Source: an uncultured Burkholderiaceae bacterium (GTDB lineage Bacteria > Pseudomonadota > Gammaproteobacteria > Burkholderiales > Burkholderiaceae). From it: a stretch of 59,388 nucleotides of DNA. The position numbers were made by a program, and so were the translations under genes. The DNA lies in assembly GCA_937871985.1 (NCBI GenBank), contig CALMPB010000250.1, positions 1 through 59,388 of the forward strand. Direction: 5' to 3'. How positions within the stretch are numbered: position 1 is the first letter of the stretch; each line of letters begins with the position of its first letter. Shown piece by piece: positions 8,194 to 17,871 of this stretch. The notes below the pieces were generated by a model, which saw only the letters and a program-made list of their open reading frames with translations, searched no databases and was not told the origin of the DNA.

Positions 8194-9717
8194 TTAGGCG
8201 GCGGATTCCGGGCCTTCCTCCAGCGGCAGCGTGATGGTGATCTTCAGGCCGCCCCAGGGCGCGTCGCCCAGGGTCAGCGCGCCGCCATGGGCTCGGGCGA
8301 CGGCATTGGCCAGGGCCAGGCCCAGGCCGACCGAGCCGGTGCGCGTCCGTGCGTCGTCCAGGCGTGAAAACGGCCGCAATGCTTCGGCGCGGCGCGCTTC
8401 GGGAATGCCTTCGCCATGGTCTAAAATAGTCAGGATGGCGTTGCCGCCGTCGGCGCCCAAGGTGATTTCGACGGGCGGCGCGGCGTAGTTCATGGCATTC
8501 GTGACAAGGTTGTCCAGCAATCGGCCCAGCGCCAGGCGATCGGCCTTGACCATGAGCGGCGCGCTTACCGTTTCCCGCAGCTCGACCTGGCTGCCGGCGC
8601 TTTTCCAGGCTTCCACTTGCTCGTCCAGCCACGCCGCCATGTCCATGGAGGCGAAGCGGTAGGTGTTGGGATCGGTGCCGCGCACAAAGCCGATGAACTG
8701 GTCGACCATGCGCTGCATGTCCTGGATGTCATGCCGTATGCCGTCCTTGAAAGCCGAGTCGTCGATCATCTCGATACGCAGCCACATGCGCGACAGCGGC
8801 CCTTTCAGGTCGTGCGGCAATCCCGCCAGCAAGGTGTGCCGCACGGCGTTCGACTCGGCCAATGCGTCGAGCATGGCGTTGAACCGCTCGCCCAGGATGC
8901 GGGTTTCGGATGGGCCCGACGGTACGACGCGCTGCGGCTGTCCGGCCGCGAGCTGGTCGGCGGCGGCCACCAGGCGTGTGATGGGCCGCGTGATATGCCA
9001 GGAGAACGCGGCGGAGATCAGCAGCAGCAAGCCCATGCCCGCCAGCCAGACCAGGGTGATCGGCATGGGATCCGGGGGGGCGATGCGATCCAGCGGGATC
9101 ACCAGCCACTCGCGGCTGTCCCGGGCGTCTTCGTCGTTGGCCGTAGTGGCGTCCGCGTAGGGCAGGTCGGGGATCAAGGAAATGTACAGCCGGGGCACGC
9201 GTCCGCGCGACAGGCCGACGCGGGTGCCGTCGTCGAGTTTTTCGTTCAGCGCGTCCACAAACTGCTTGAGATCCTGCCGCATGTCCCGGGGGATGGGCGG
9301 GGGAGGCGCGGGCCGGCCGGCGCGCATCTCGCGGAATTCGCGAAACTCGCGGAATTCCCTGAACTGCGGGTCGCGTGGCGGGCCCGGGGGGCCGCCCCTG
9401 GGAGGGCCGGGCGGTTCGCCGCGGGGCCCGGGCCGCGGCTCGCGCTGCGACGGACCCATGTCGCGCGACCACAGATGCCATTCGTTATGGGAAGCCTGGC
9501 GCACGAATCCGGCGCGCTCGTCGGGAGGAATCTGCGCCAGCGCCGCGCGCACGGTGCGTATGGTAGTGGCCACGACATCGACGGTGACGCCCTGGGTGAC
9601 TTTTTCACGGTAATAGTTGACCGTGGCCAGCGTGGCCGCCTGCACCAGCAATATCGTGCCCAGCGTCAACAGGATCAGCCGGGCGTGGAGGGACCGCAGG
9701 AAGTTCAGAAACCGCAT
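8194..9717 (-). CDS. EnvZ-type sensor histidine kinase with Pro/Gly-rich sensor loop
   Basis: A 507-residue membrane histidine kinase. Seen: TM1 at about residues 12-32; a periplasmic segment of about 200 residues; TM2 around 230-250; HAMP ('RPITRLVAAADQLAAG'); an H-box with phospho-acceptor His in 'LAGLPHDLKGPLSR'; an N-box 'NLVTNAMNYA'; and G-boxes 'ILDHGEGIP' and 'GSVGLGLALA'. The periplasmic part contains a Pro/Gly/Arg-rich stretch and then a repeated F-R-E triplet. It is downstream of an OmpR-type regulator (9-bp gap), so the two form one operon and a cognate pair. The signal sensed is unknown. It resembles EnvZ, but the sensor loop is not conserved enough to name it. Confidence 0.88.
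   Translation of the reverse strand: MRFLNFLRSLHARLILLTLGTILLVQAATLATVNYYREKVTQGVTVDVVATTIRTVRAALAQIPPDERAGFVRQASHNEWHLWSRDMGPSQREPRPGPRGEPPGPPRGGPPGPPRDPQFREFREFREFREMRAGRPAPPPPIPRDMRQDLKQFVDALNEKLDDGTRVGLSRGRVPRLYISLIPDLPYADATTANDEDARDSREWLVIPLDRIAPPDPMPITLVWLAGMGLLLLISAAFSWHITRPITRLVAAADQLAAGQPQRVVPSGPSETRILGERFNAMLDALAESNAVRHTLLAGLPHDLKGPLSRMWLRIEMIDDSAFKDGIRHDIQDMQRMVDQFIGFVRGTDPNTYRFASMDMAAWLDEQVEAWKSAGSQVELRETVSAPLMVKADRLALGRLLDNLVTNAMNYAAPPVEITLGADGGNAILTILDHGEGIPEARRAEALRPFSRLDDARTRTGSVGLGLALANAVARAHGGALTLGDAPWGGLKITITLPLEEGPESAA
9326..9450 (-). repeat. Low-complexity segment in the kinase sensor loop (FRE repeat and Pro/Gly-rich block)
   Basis: At about 9326-9364 a 9-base unit coding F-R-E recurs in tandem ('FREFREFREFRE'). 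The adjacent 9361-9450 encodes a run dominated by Pro, Gly and Arg ('GPPRGGPPGPPRDP'). Such microrepeats can change length by slippage; here the unit is a multiple of 3 and would keep the frame. Confidence 0.75.
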
Positions 9718-9726
9718 GGCTGGCCG

Positions 9727-10428
9727 CTATGGCGAGAACCGGTAGCCGACGCCCCAGACGGTTTGTATCCAGCGCGGCTGCTTGGGGTCGTCTTCGATGG
9801 CTCGCCGCAGGCGCAGGATGGCGATGTCGATGGCGCGGTCGTTGCGCTCGCCTTCGTCGTCGTCGCGCGCCAGCGCCAGGAGGCGGTCGCGCGAAAGCGG
9901 CTTGCCCGCGTTATTGACCAGCGCTTCCAGCAGATTGACTTCGCCGCCGGTAAGCTTGATGAGCTCGCGGCCTTTGGAAAGCTGGCGGGTGGCGGGGTCG
10001 AAGACGAACGGCCCGAAGGCCACGGGTTTTTCCTTGACGAGGGCGGAGGCGCCCTTTTTACGGCGCAGAACCGACGTAATGCGCGCCAGCAGTTCGCGCG
10101 GATCGAAGGGTTTGCCCAGATAATCGTCGGCGCCCGCTTCCAGCCCAATGACCCGATCCACGGTTTCGTCGCGCCCCGTGAGCAGGATGATGGGGATGTC
10201 TTCGCCAAGCTGGCGCAGGCGCCGGCAGGCATCGGCGCCGTCGCCTTCCGGCAGCATGCGGTCGAGGACGACGAGGTCGGGGCTGAAGCGCTGGATGCGG
10301 GATTCCAGGTCGCGGGCGTCGGGCGCCAAAAGCGTATCATAGCCGTGTCGGTTAAGATAGTCGGCCAATAATTGCCGCAGGGCGGGGTCGTCGTCGACAA
10401 CCAGCACTTTGATCAGAATGTCGTCCAT
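9727..10428 (-). CDS. OmpR-family response regulator
   Basis: A 233-residue response regulator. The receiver domain (about 1-120) has the acidic pair 'VDDD', phospho-acceptor Asp in 'LVVLDRMLP', the conserved Thr in 'ILLTGRDE' and Lys in 'LGKPFDPREL'. The C-terminal winged-helix DNA-binding domain ends with 'IQTVWGVGYRF', as in OmpR. I start at the ATG at 10428 ('MDDILIKVLVVDDD'), because upstream in-frame sequence is not receiver-like. It is the first gene of a two-gene operon with the kinase, and divergent from the clcB-like gene with a 106-bp shared upstream region. Regulon unknown. Confidence 0.92.
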   Translation of the reverse strand: MDDILIKVLVVDDDPALRQLLADYLNRHGYDTLLAPDARDLESRIQRFSPDLVVLDRMLPEGDGADACRRLRQLGEDIPIILLTGRDETVDRVIGLEAGADDYLGKPFDPRELLARITSVLRRKKGASALVKEKPVAFGPFVFDPATRQLSKGRELIKLTGGEVNLLEALVNNAGKPLSRDRLLALARDDDEGERNDRAIDIAILRLRRAIEDDPKQPRWIQTVWGVGYRFSP

Positions 10429-10534
10429 GGTGCAAGTGTGCCTATCGATGCTCCGGCTTGCAAGTCGTGCGAAATAAACTGAAATACCTATGGCCCTGTG
10501 CGGGCCGCCATCACCCATGGCACATGGAGCGTGA

Positions 10535-12316
10535 ATGAATGACGTGCTGAACGCAACGCGCGATAGACTCAAACGCTGGGAGTGGCTGTCGGCATCGCCC
10601 GCCATGTTGTTGTGGGCCGCCGTCGTAGGGGTGCTCGGGGCGCTGGCCACCGTCCTGTTTCACGAAGGCATTTTCCTGGTGCAGCGTTTGTGCACCGGCG
10701 GGTCGGGCTCCATTTCCCGGGTCATTGGCGGTTTGCCCTGGTATGGCCGCATCGTGTTCGCGGTTCTGGGCGGTGTCGTTGCCGGCCTGCTTTTGCAGTG
10801 GGCCGCCAAAATAAAGGCGGGCAGCAATTCCGACTACATGGAGGCCGTTGCCATCGGCGACGGCCGCCTTTCCATACGGCAAGGCCTGCTCCGATCCTTG
10901 TCCTCGCTATCGTCGGTGGCGTCGGGCGGCTCCATCGGGCGCGAGGGCGCCATGGTGCACCTGGCGTCGCTGTGCGCGTCGGCCATTGGCCGCTTCGCGT
11001 ATTTCGATACGGCCCGCTTGCGCTTGCTGGTCGCCTGCGGCGCGGCGGCCGGCGTGGCCGCCGCGTACGGCTCACCCATTGCCGGCGCGCTGTTCATCGC
11101 CGAGATCGTGCTGGGCACCATGGCCATACAAAGCGTCGGGCCCTTGCTCATCGCCGCTGCCGTGTCGCACATCACCATGCGCTGGACGGGGCACTACCAC
11201 CTTACCTATCCGGTCGCCGACAGCGGCACGGCGCTGAGCGTCGATCATGTCCTGCCGTTCGTGGCGCTCGGCCTGGTGTCGGGCGCCGCGGCGCCGCAGT
11301 TCCTCCGGCTGCTCGATCTGGCCCGTAAGGGATTTCGCGGCTTGAACCTGCCGCTGTCGCTGCGGCTTGGCCTGGGCGGCCTGTTCCTGGGCGTCCTGCT
11401 GGTGTTCATGCCGACGATGGCCGGCAATGGCTACAGCGTCATCGTGTCGCTGTTGCACGATCCGTGGGCCTGGCAGGCCATTGCCTTGGTGCTGGTGTGC
11501 AAGGTGGCCGCCACCATGTTCACCGTGGGTTCCGGCGCCGTGGGCGGTGTGTTCACGCCCACCATTTTCGTGGGGGCGGCGTTCGGCTCCTTGTTCGGCC
11601 AGGCCGTGCTGCTGATCTGGCCGGGGCTGGCGATTTCCCCTCATCTGTTCACCCTGGTGGGCATGGGGGCCTTCCTGGGCGCGGCGACGGGTGCGCCGCT
11701 CATGGCCATACTCATGATTTTCGAGATGACGCTCAGCTATCAGGTCGTTGTTCCGCTGATGCTGGCTTGCGTGCTGGCCTATTTCATGTCGCGCACCATC
11801 GCCGAGGTGGCCATGTACAACGTGACGCTGGCGCGCGAACGCGACATCGTCCTGCGTCGGCGCCTGCGCAATACGCAGTTGGCCGAGCTGGTGCGGCCGG
11901 CCCAGACCGTCATACAAACCACGGCGCCGCTCAAGGAGGCCGCGCGGATGTTCCTGGAGTATCCCGTCAAGTATCTCTACGTGGTGAACGAGCGCAATGT
12001 CTTTCAGGGCGTGATCGCCCAGCAGGATCTGACCAGCATGCTGCTGGTGCAGGGCGACGTGCACGAAAAAAAGGCCGGCGACGTCCTGCGGCTGGATTTC
12101 GTGAAGCCCCTGCATCCGGATATGGGCCTGGACGAGGCCCAGGATCAGTTCATCAATTTTCAGGGCGAGCGCCTGCCAGTCGTCAGCCGCGGCGACGAGC
12201 CGGTGCTGCTAGGGGTGGTCTACAAATCGTCGTTGCTGGAAAAATATTCGGCGCTCAAGAAGTCGCTGGATCAAAGCGGCGAAGCCCTGCTTGATACTTC
12301 CTCCAGAAAATCCTAG
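10535..12316 (+). CDS. ClcB-type chloride channel/transporter with C-terminal CBS domains
   Basis: A 593-residue CLC-family membrane protein. The transmembrane core (about 1-430) carries CLC motifs in ClcB form: 'GSNSDYMEA' (Ser97 in the place of the central chloride-binding Ser), 'GREGAMVHL' (gating Glu137; ClcA has GREGP) and 'GAVGGVFTPTIFVG'. Two CBS-like regions follow (about 445-570). E. coli ClcB is a core-only protein of about 420 residues, so the CBS part is extra and probably senses nucleotides. It moves chloride across the inner membrane and may support acid resistance. The ATG at 10535 has a GGAG RBS 7 bases upstream. Channel versus H+/Cl- exchange cannot be told from sequence alone. 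Confidence 0.88.
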   Translation: MNDVLNATRDRLKRWEWLSASPAMLLWAAVVGVLGALATVLFHEGIFLVQRLCTGGSGSISRVIGGLPWYGRIVFAVLGGVVAGLLLQWAAKIKAGSNSDYMEAVAIGDGRLSIRQGLLRSLSSLSSVASGGSIGREGAMVHLASLCASAIGRFAYFDTARLRLLVACGAAAGVAAAYGSPIAGALFIAEIVLGTMAIQSVGPLLIAAAVSHITMRWTGHYHLTYPVADSGTALSVDHVLPFVALGLVSGAAAPQFLRLLDLARKGFRGLNLPLSLRLGLGGLFLGVLLVFMPTMAGNGYSVIVSLLHDPWAWQAIALVLVCKVAATMFTVGSGAVGGVFTPTIFVGAAFGSLFGQAVLLIWPGLAISPHLFTLVGMGAFLGAATGAPLMAILMIFEMTLSYQVVVPLMLACVLAYFMSRTIAEVAMYNVTLARERDIVLRRRLRNTQLAELVRPAQTVIQTTAPLKEAARMFLEYPVKYLYVVNERNVFQGVIAQQDLTSMLLVQGDVHEKKAGDVLRLDFVKPLHPDMGLDEAQDQFINFQGERLPVVSRGDEPVLLGVVYKSSLLEKYSALKKSLDQSGEALLDTSSRKS

Positions 12317-12385
12317 GATTGATCTTTGGCCGTTTCCGGCGCGCCCGGCTTTTGGAAGCCGGCGGGTTCAAAGTTAGTCGTATTT

Positions 12386-13561
12386 ATGCATTTGCTTTTT
12401 CACTCCATATGTTTTTGCGCGGCCGCAGGTCTGGCCGGCGGCGCGGTGCAGGCGCAGTCTTATGCCGCGCCGGCCGGGATGGATCAGGATATTTCCGTCA
12501 GCTCCGCCTTGCAGGAACTCGCGCCGGCCCAGCCGCACGCCGTCACCCAGATCAGCATCGACCCGCCGGAGCCTTTGCCCGAGCCCCTGCCTTTCGATGG
12601 CACGGGCGAAATCGATGCTCCGGGCACCGGCAATTCCATGTTGCCGCCGCCCGAGGCCATTCTGCAGATCGATCCCGCGTATTCGCGCAACTTGTCGTCG
12701 TCCGCATTGCGGGCTGGCGCCGGCAAGACGGGCATTCGGCTGCAGGCTGCCGGCACGTCCAGGCAAGTATCGGTCATGGGCGCGGGCAAGACGGACACCT
12801 GGACGCTGGGCACCGACAACTGGCGATATTCGCGTTCCGACGGCACGAACCTGGTGCTGGGCAATGACTGGTCCAACGGCTCGGTGCTGGACGACAAGGC
12901 CCGTCTGGGAGGTGTCGCGCTCACGCAATCCAGCCTGGGCGGCGCCAAAGAGGGCAGTTGGCAGTATTCCGTCCGCATCGGCGCCCTGGATTACTCGGGC
13001 GACCCCGGCAAGCCGGGAGGGCTCACCTACGGGCCCCGGGCCGGCGAGGGCGTGCTGCAATACGGCGTAAGCCGGCAGTTGTCGCTGGAGACGCAAACGC
13101 AGTGGGCGTCGGGGCTGAGCGTAGGCGGTATCGGCGGCAAGTACGCAACGCAGAACTGGGGCGCCTGGCAATTGGCGGTGGCCAAGGCGTCGCGCAACCT
13201 GAACGATGGGTGGCGCTATCGTGTCGGCTACCAGGCCGATGTGCTGGACTCGCTGAGCCTGGGCTGGGTTCACGATGAAAGCAGCAATGGCTTTTCCGAC
13301 CTGGCCAGCTATCGCGATGTCGCGCTCGATGCGGGACGCAACCGCCATCAATGGTCGGCCACGCTGAAGCTGGGACGCTGGGGCGATCTGAACGGTTCTT
13401 TCGAGCAAATATCGTCGGCCACCGGCTACGTCAAGCGCCAGTTCGGCCTGACCCAGCAGTTCTGGTACAGCCCCAATCTGCGGGTCTCGCTGAAGGCCGA
13501 GCGCGAGCTCATCAGCGGCGACTACGACGTAGGCGTGAACTTCGCCGTTCCGGTGTTCTAG
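12386..13561 (+). CDS. Exported usher-like outer-membrane beta-barrel of reduced size
   Basis: A 391-residue protein from the ATG at 12386, which puts a signal peptide first ('MHLLFHSICFCAAAG...VQAQ'); the frame extends 60 bp further upstream without a signal-like start. After a Pro-rich N-terminal part (about 25-110) the sequence shows alternating-residue beta-strands ending in a terminal Phe, typical of outer-membrane barrels. Segments such as 'VLGNDWSNGSVLDD', 'LQYGVSRQLSLETQTQWA' and 'GWRYRVGYQAD' recall strands of fimbrial ushers (PapC/FimD). At under half the usual ~800 residues, with no plug, chaperone or pilin genes nearby, it is not a full usher. It lies 69 bp after the clcB-like gene and may be co-transcribed. 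Function unknown. Confidence 0.6.
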   Translation: MHLLFHSICFCAAAGLAGGAVQAQSYAAPAGMDQDISVSSALQELAPAQPHAVTQISIDPPEPLPEPLPFDGTGEIDAPGTGNSMLPPPEAILQIDPAYSRNLSSSALRAGAGKTGIRLQAAGTSRQVSVMGAGKTDTWTLGTDNWRYSRSDGTNLVLGNDWSNGSVLDDKARLGGVALTQSSLGGAKEGSWQYSVRIGALDYSGDPGKPGGLTYGPRAGEGVLQYGVSRQLSLETQTQWASGLSVGGIGGKYATQNWGAWQLAVAKASRNLNDGWRYRVGYQADVLDSLSLGWVHDESSNGFSDLASYRDVALDAGRNRHQWSATLKLGRWGDLNGSFEQISSATGYVKRQFGLTQQFWYSPNLRVSLKAERELISGDYDVGVNFAVPVF

Positions 13562-13663
13562 GCGGGCCGGCGGCCAACGGCAGGCGGACGTTCTTTCGAG
13601 GGGCTGTCTGCCGCCTGCTCCGGCGCTTTGAAACGTTATAAGGCCCGGCATACCGGTGCCGGC

Positions 13664-13691
13664 TTGATGCGAACTGGCAAGGGGCTAAAAT
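13664..13691 (+). promoter_or_regulatory. Predicted sigma-70 promoter of recQ
   Basis: TTGATG (13664-13669) and TAAAAT (13686-13691) are separated by 16 bp and end about 69 bp before the recQ start. Identified by eye only. Confidence 0.5.
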
Positions 13692-13759
13692 GGCTCTTTG
13701 AATTTTCAGGGTGTGCGCGGGCTTTGCCGTGATGGCCCGCTTATCTACGTTTTTGCTGA

Positions 13760-15595
13760 ATGCCCTCATCCACGACTTCCCCTCTTGATATCCTGCAGCA
13801 GGTTTTTGGCTACGACTCGTTTCGAGGCGACCAGCATGCCATCATCGAGCACCTGGTGCAGGGCGGGGATGCCCTGGTGCTGATGCCCACCGGCGGCGGC
13901 AAGTCGTTGTGCTACCAGATTCCCGCCCTGGCCCGAAAAGGCTGCGGTGTGGTGGTTTCGCCGCTCATCGCCTTGATGCAGGATCAGGTCGACGCCTTGC
14001 TCGAACTTGGCGTGCGCGCCGCCTTTCTCAACTCCACCCTGGATTGGCGCACGGCGCGCGAGGTGGAGCAGGCATTTCTGGCCGGACAACTGGATTTACT
14101 GTACGTGGCGCCCGAGCGCCTGCTTACCGATCGCTGCCTGGACATGCTTTCGCAAGGCAATATCGCTTTGTTCGCCATCGACGAGGCGCATTGCGTGTCG
14201 CAGTGGGGGCACGATTTCCGGCCGGAATACCTGGAGCTTTCCATACTTTCCGAACGCTGGCCGCAGGTGCCGCGCATTGCGCTGACGGCGACGGCCACCA
14301 CGGTCACGCGGCGCGAAATCGCGCAGCGCCTGAACCTGACGGATGCTCAGCATTTCGTGGCCAGCTTCGATCGTCCCAATATCTGTTACCGCATCGTCGA
14401 AAAAAGCGACGTCAAACGCCAACTGCTGCAATTCATTCAGGCTGAACATACGGGCGATTGCGGCATTGTGTATTGCCTGTCGCGTTCGCGGGTCGAGGAC
14501 ACGGCGGCATTCCTGTGCAGCCACGGCATCGAGGCGCTGCCCTACCATGCGGGGCTCAGTGCTACTGTGCGCGCGGCCAACCAGTCCCGTTTTCTGCGTG
14601 AAGACGGCCTGGTCATGGTGGCGACGATTGCTTTCGGCATGGGCATCGACAAGCCCGACGTGCGGTTCGTGGCGCATATCGACCTGCCCAAGTCGGTCGA
14701 GGGCTATTACCAGGAAACCGGCCGCGCCGGCCGAGACGGCGAGCCCGCGACGGCCTGGCTGGCCTATGGGCTGCAGGACGTTGTCCAGCAGCGGCGCATG
14801 ATCGACGAGTCTCCAGGCGACGATGTGTTCCGTCGTCGCCTGGGCGCGCAATTGGATGCCATGCTGGGCCTGTGCGAAACCGTGAATTGCCGGCGCCAGC
14901 GGCTGCTGGCCTATTTCGACCAGAACATCGAACCTTGCGGCAATTGCGATACCTGCCTGGAGCCGCCCGAAGCCTGGGACGGCACGGTGGCCGCGCAGAA
15001 GATTCTTTCCGCCGTGTATCGCTTGTGGCGCGAACGCGGACAGCGCTATGGCGCGGGCCATCTCATCGACATCCTGCGTGGCAAGCTCACCGATCGCGTC
15101 AAGCAGTACGGTCACGAAAGCCTTACCGTCTTTGGCGTTGGGGCCGACCTTTCCGAGCAGGCCTGGCGGGGCGTATTGCGGCAATTGCTGGCGCAAAGCC
15201 TGTTGGCGGTGGATCACGAAGGCTACGGCACCCTGGCTCTTACCGATGGCAGCCGCGCGGTGCTGCGGGGTGAAACCACCCTGATGTTCCGCCGCGAGCC
15301 GGAAAAGAAAGCGCGCGCGGCCCGCGGGACGCCGCGCGGCAAGGCCGCCGACATCGTGCTGTCGCCCGAAGCCCAACTGCGTTTCGAGGCCTTGCGTGCC
15401 TGGCGGGCCGAGGTGGCGCGGGGTCATGGCGTTCCCGCCTACGTCATTTTCCATGATGCCACGCTGCGCGACGTCGCCGAGCGTTGTCCGCAATCCATCG
15501 AGGATCTGGGCATGATCAGCGGGGTGGGGGCGCGCAAGCTGGAAGCCTACGGCGAAGACCTGTTGCGCTGCGTGCGCATGGCGCAGGCGGGTTAG
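13760..15595 (+). CDS. recQ: ATP-dependent DNA helicase RecQ
   Basis: A 611-residue 3'-5' SF2 helicase acting in RecF-pathway recombination and stalled-fork repair. Seen: Walker A '[12 protein letters not shown]', DEAH box '[15 protein letters not shown]' with the RecQ aromatic-rich loop directly after, motif VI '[10 protein letters not shown]', and the zinc-binding Cys set ('NCRRQR' then 'CGNCDTC') in the RQC region. An HRDC domain lies at the C-terminus ('[19 protein letters not shown]' onward). Length is typical of bacterial RecQ. It ends 15 bp from the convergent ruvB stop. Confidence 0.97.
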   Translation: MPSSTTSPLDILQQVFGYDSFRGDQHAIIEHLVQGGDALVLMPTGGGKSLCYQIPALARKGCGVVVSPLIALMQDQVDALLELGVRAAFLNSTLDWRTAREVEQAFLAGQLDLLYVAPERLLTDRCLDMLSQGNIALFAIDEAHCVSQWGHDFRPEYLELSILSERWPQVPRIALTATATTVTRREIAQRLNLTDAQHFVASFDRPNICYRIVEKSDVKRQLLQFIQAEHTGDCGIVYCLSRSRVEDTAAFLCSHGIEALPYHAGLSATVRAANQSRFLREDGLVMVATIAFGMGIDKPDVRFVAHIDLPKSVEGYYQETGRAGRDGEPATAWLAYGLQDVVQQRRMIDESPGDDVFRRRLGAQLDAMLGLCETVNCRRQRLLAYFDQNIEPCGNCDTCLEPPEAWDGTVAAQKILSAVYRLWRERGQRYGAGHLIDILRGKLTDRVKQYGHESLTVFGVGADLSEQAWRGVLRQLLAQSLLAVDHEGYGTLALTDGSRAVLRGETTLMFRREPEKKARAARGTPRGKAADIVLSPEAQLRFEALRAWRAEVARGHGVPAYVIFHDATLRDVAERCPQSIEDLGMISGVGARKLEAYGEDLLRCVRMAQAG

Positions 15596-15610
15596 GCAGG
15601 CCCCAGGGCG

Positions 15611-16678
15611 TTATTCGAAAAGCTCGCCTGTGCCGCTGGCCTTGGGGGCGGCAAGGCCCAGATGGCGCCAGGTGGTTTGCGTGGCCATGCGTCCGCGCGG
15701 GGTGCGCTGCAAATAGCCGTGCTGGATGAGATAGGGCTCGATGACGTCTTCGATGGTGTCGCGCTCTTCGCCGATGGCGGCGGCCAGGCTATCGACGCCC
15801 ACGGGGCCGCCATCGAATTTGTGGATGATGGCTTCGAGCAGTTTGCGATCCATGAGATCCAGGCCCTGAGGATCCACTTCCAGCATGGACAGGGCGGCGT
15901 TTGCGGTGTCGACGTTGATGACGCCGCCGTTCTTGACATCGGCGTAATCGCGCACGCGGCGCAGCAGGCGGTTGGCGATACGCGGCGTGCCGCGCGCCCG
16001 GCGCGCGATCTCGACGGCGCCATCGTGCGTGATGTCGACATTGAGCAAATGGGCGCTGCGCGCGACGATGCGGGTAAGGTCGTCGGTGTTGTAGAACTCC
16101 AGCCGCGACACAATGCCGAAGCGGTCGCGCAGCGGGTTGGTAAGCATGCCGGCGCGCGTGGTGGCGCCCACCAGGGTAAAGGGCTGCAGGTCGATCTTGA
16201 CGCTGCGCGCGGCGGGGCCTTCGCCGATGAGGATGTCTATCTGGAAGTCTTCCAGCGCCGGGTACAGGATTTCCTCGACCACGGGCGACAGCCGATGGAT
16301 CTCATCGATGAACAGGACGTCGTTTTTTTCCAGATTGGTCAGCAGCGCGGCCAGATCGCCCGGACGTTCCAGGACGGGGCCCGAGGTCTGGCGCAATTGC
16401 ACGCCCATTTCGTGCGCCACGATATGGGCCAGCGTGGTCTTGCCGAGGCCCGGCGGGCCGAACAATAAAACGTGATCCAGCGATTCCTGGCGCATTTTCG
16501 CCGCGGCGATGAAGATTTCCAGTTGCTCGCGCACCCGGTTCTGGCCGACGTAGTCGTCGAGCATGCGTGGACGCAGGGCGCGCTCCACCGAGTCCTCGTT
16601 GGGCGAAATGCTTTGCGGGGCGACAAGGCGGGAAGCGCCGGCGGCGACGCTGGACAGGGGATCGGAGTGTATGGCCAT
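15611..16678 (-). CDS. ruvB: Holliday junction branch-migration ATPase RuvB
   Basis: A 355-residue AAA+ motor that with RuvA drives branch migration at Holliday junctions. Seen: Walker A '[16 protein letters not shown]', Walker B '[10 protein letters not shown]', sensor 1 'LVGATTRAG', an arginine-finger region 'DRFGIV', and the C-terminal winged helix ('RTPRGRMAT'). Full length. It is downstream of ruvA (43-bp gap) on the same strand and the last gene of the fis-side cluster before convergent recQ. Confidence 0.98.
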   Translation of the reverse strand: MAIHSDPLSSVAAGASRLVAPQSISPNEDSVERALRPRMLDDYVGQNRVREQLEIFIAAAKMRQESLDHVLLFGPPGLGKTTLAHIVAHEMGVQLRQTSGPVLERPGDLAALLTNLEKNDVLFIDEIHRLSPVVEEILYPALEDFQIDILIGEGPAARSVKIDLQPFTLVGATTRAGMLTNPLRDRFGIVSRLEFYNTDDLTRIVARSAHLLNVDITHDGAVEIARRARGTPRIANRLLRRVRDYADVKNGGVINVDTANAALSMLEVDPQGLDLMDRKLLEAIIHKFDGGPVGVDSLAAAIGEERDTIEDVIEPYLIQHGYLQRTPRGRMATQTTWRHLGLAAPKASGTGELFE

Positions 16679-16721
16679 GGCTATCGGCTGCGGCTGGAAG
16701 CGAGAGTTAAATCGTACACTA

Positions 16722-17297
16722 TCAGCCTCGCGACAGGGACTTCAGCGCCAGGCGTATGCCTTCCGATACCTCGACGCCCTCCGGCAGGCCCTTCAGGGCT
16801 GCCTGCGATTCGCTTTGCGAATAGCCCAGCGACAGCAGGGCGTTCAGGATGTCGTCGCGCCCCGAAGGAAGGCCGCCGCTTGTCGTGCCGAGATCGGCGC
16901 CGAGCTTGCCGCGTAATTCCAGCAAGAGCCGTTCGGCCGTTTTCTTGCCGATGCCGGGCACGCGGGTAAGGCGGCCGGTTTCCTGCTGGGTGACCGCACT
17001 GGCCAGCTCGTCGGTCGTCATGCCCGACAGCACGGCCAGCGCGGTGCGCGCGCCGATGCCGGTCACCTTGATCAGGGCGCGGAAGGTGGCGCGTTCCTGG
17101 GCGGTGGAGAAACCGTACAGGATATGGGCGTCTTCGCGCACCGCAAGGTGGGTGAACAGGGTGGCCTTGGCGCCGGCTTCGGGCAGGTTGTACAGCGTGC
17201 TCATGGGCACGTCGATTTCGTAGCCCACGCCGCCGACGTCGATGCATACGGTCGGGGGAGTCTTTTCCAGCAGGGTGCCGGTAATGCGTCCTATCAT
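16722..17297 (-). CDS. ruvA: Holliday junction DNA-binding protein RuvA
   Basis: A 191-residue RuvA. It has an N-terminal OB fold ('[15 protein letters not shown]', '[11 protein letters not shown]'), two helix-hairpin-helix motifs ('[18 protein letters not shown]' and '[17 protein letters not shown]') and a C-terminal RuvB-contacting domain ('[20 protein letters not shown]'). It binds the four-way junction as a tetramer and loads RuvB. It follows ruvC by 22 bp, so ruvC-ruvA-ruvB form one minus-strand operon, the usual proteobacterial order. Confidence 0.97.
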   Translation of the reverse strand: MIGRITGTLLEKTPPTVCIDVGGVGYEIDVPMSTLYNLPEAGAKATLFTHLAVREDAHILYGFSTAQERATFRALIKVTGIGARTALAVLSGMTTDELASAVTQQETGRLTRVPGIGKKTAERLLLELRGKLGADLGTTSGGLPSGRDDILNALLSLGYSQSESQAALKGLPEGVEVSEGIRLALKSLSRG

Positions 17298-17319
17298 CGA
17301 GACATCCTTGCAATAGTGA

Positions 17320-17865
17320 TTAGCGGGTTAGGCGTCCGCCGCGCAGGCGCACGCTTTTCGTGCCCGGCAATTGGCCGCGTTGAGCCAGGCGGTCGACCAT
17401 GGGGCCCACATGCGCGTGGCATATGGCGCAGGCCAGCGCGTCGGCCGAGTCGGCGGCGGGCAGGCCGTCCAGGCCCAGCAGATGCTGCACCATGCGCTGC
17501 ACCTGCTCCTTGGCCGCATGGCCGTTGCCGACTACCGATTTCTTGATTTGCAGCGCCGTGTATTCATGAACCTGCAGCTGGCTGTCGGCCAGCGCGCACA
17601 TGGCGGCGCCGCGCGCCTGGCCCAGCAGCAGGGTGGAGCTGGGGTTGGTATTGACGAAGACTTTTTCCAGCGCGGACACCGTGGGCGAAGTCGTTTGCAC
17701 GACCTCGCGGATGTTGTCCAGTATGACTTTCAGGCGTTCGGCCAGGGGAAGGTCGGACGGCACGACGATGGTGCCGCTGGTGACATACTGCAGGCGCATG
17801 CCCTGGGCGTCCACGACGCCGAAGCCAGTGCGCCGCAAGCCCGGATCTATCCCCAGGATACGCAT
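17320..17865 (-). CDS. ruvC: Holliday junction resolvase RuvC
   Basis: A 181-residue RNase H-fold endonuclease that cleaves Holliday junctions symmetrically. Catalytic acidic residues are visible: Asp in '[16 protein letters not shown]', Glu in 'SALEKVFVN', and the C-terminal Asp pair in '[12 protein letters not shown]'. Length is normal with a slightly basic C-terminal tail. It begins 6 bp after the purH stop on the same strand, so purH and ruvCAB may share a transcript. Confidence 0.97.
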   Translation of the reverse strand: MRILGIDPGLRRTGFGVVDAQGMRLQYVTSGTIVVPSDLPLAERLKVILDNIREVVQTTSPTVSALEKVFVNTNPSSTLLLGQARGAAMCALADSQLQVHEYTALQIKKSVVGNGHAAKEQVQRMVQHLLGLDGLPAADSADALACAICHAHVGPMVDRLAQRGQLPGTKSVRLRGGRLTR

Positions 17866-17871
17866 CGGGGC

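Noticed and set aside
9326..9364. CRISPR-like or phase-variable repeat
   Set aside because: The unit is 9 bases, in frame and without spacers; it is coding microrepeat, and being a multiple of 3 it would not switch the frame.
8617..10371. A 584-codon open frame on the plus strand
   Set aside because: Antisense shadow of the kinase and response-regulator genes, both with full motif sets.
12326..12385. Upstream start for the usher-like barrel protein
   Set aside because: It would place 20 residues in front of a good signal peptide; the ATG at 12386 is more sensible.
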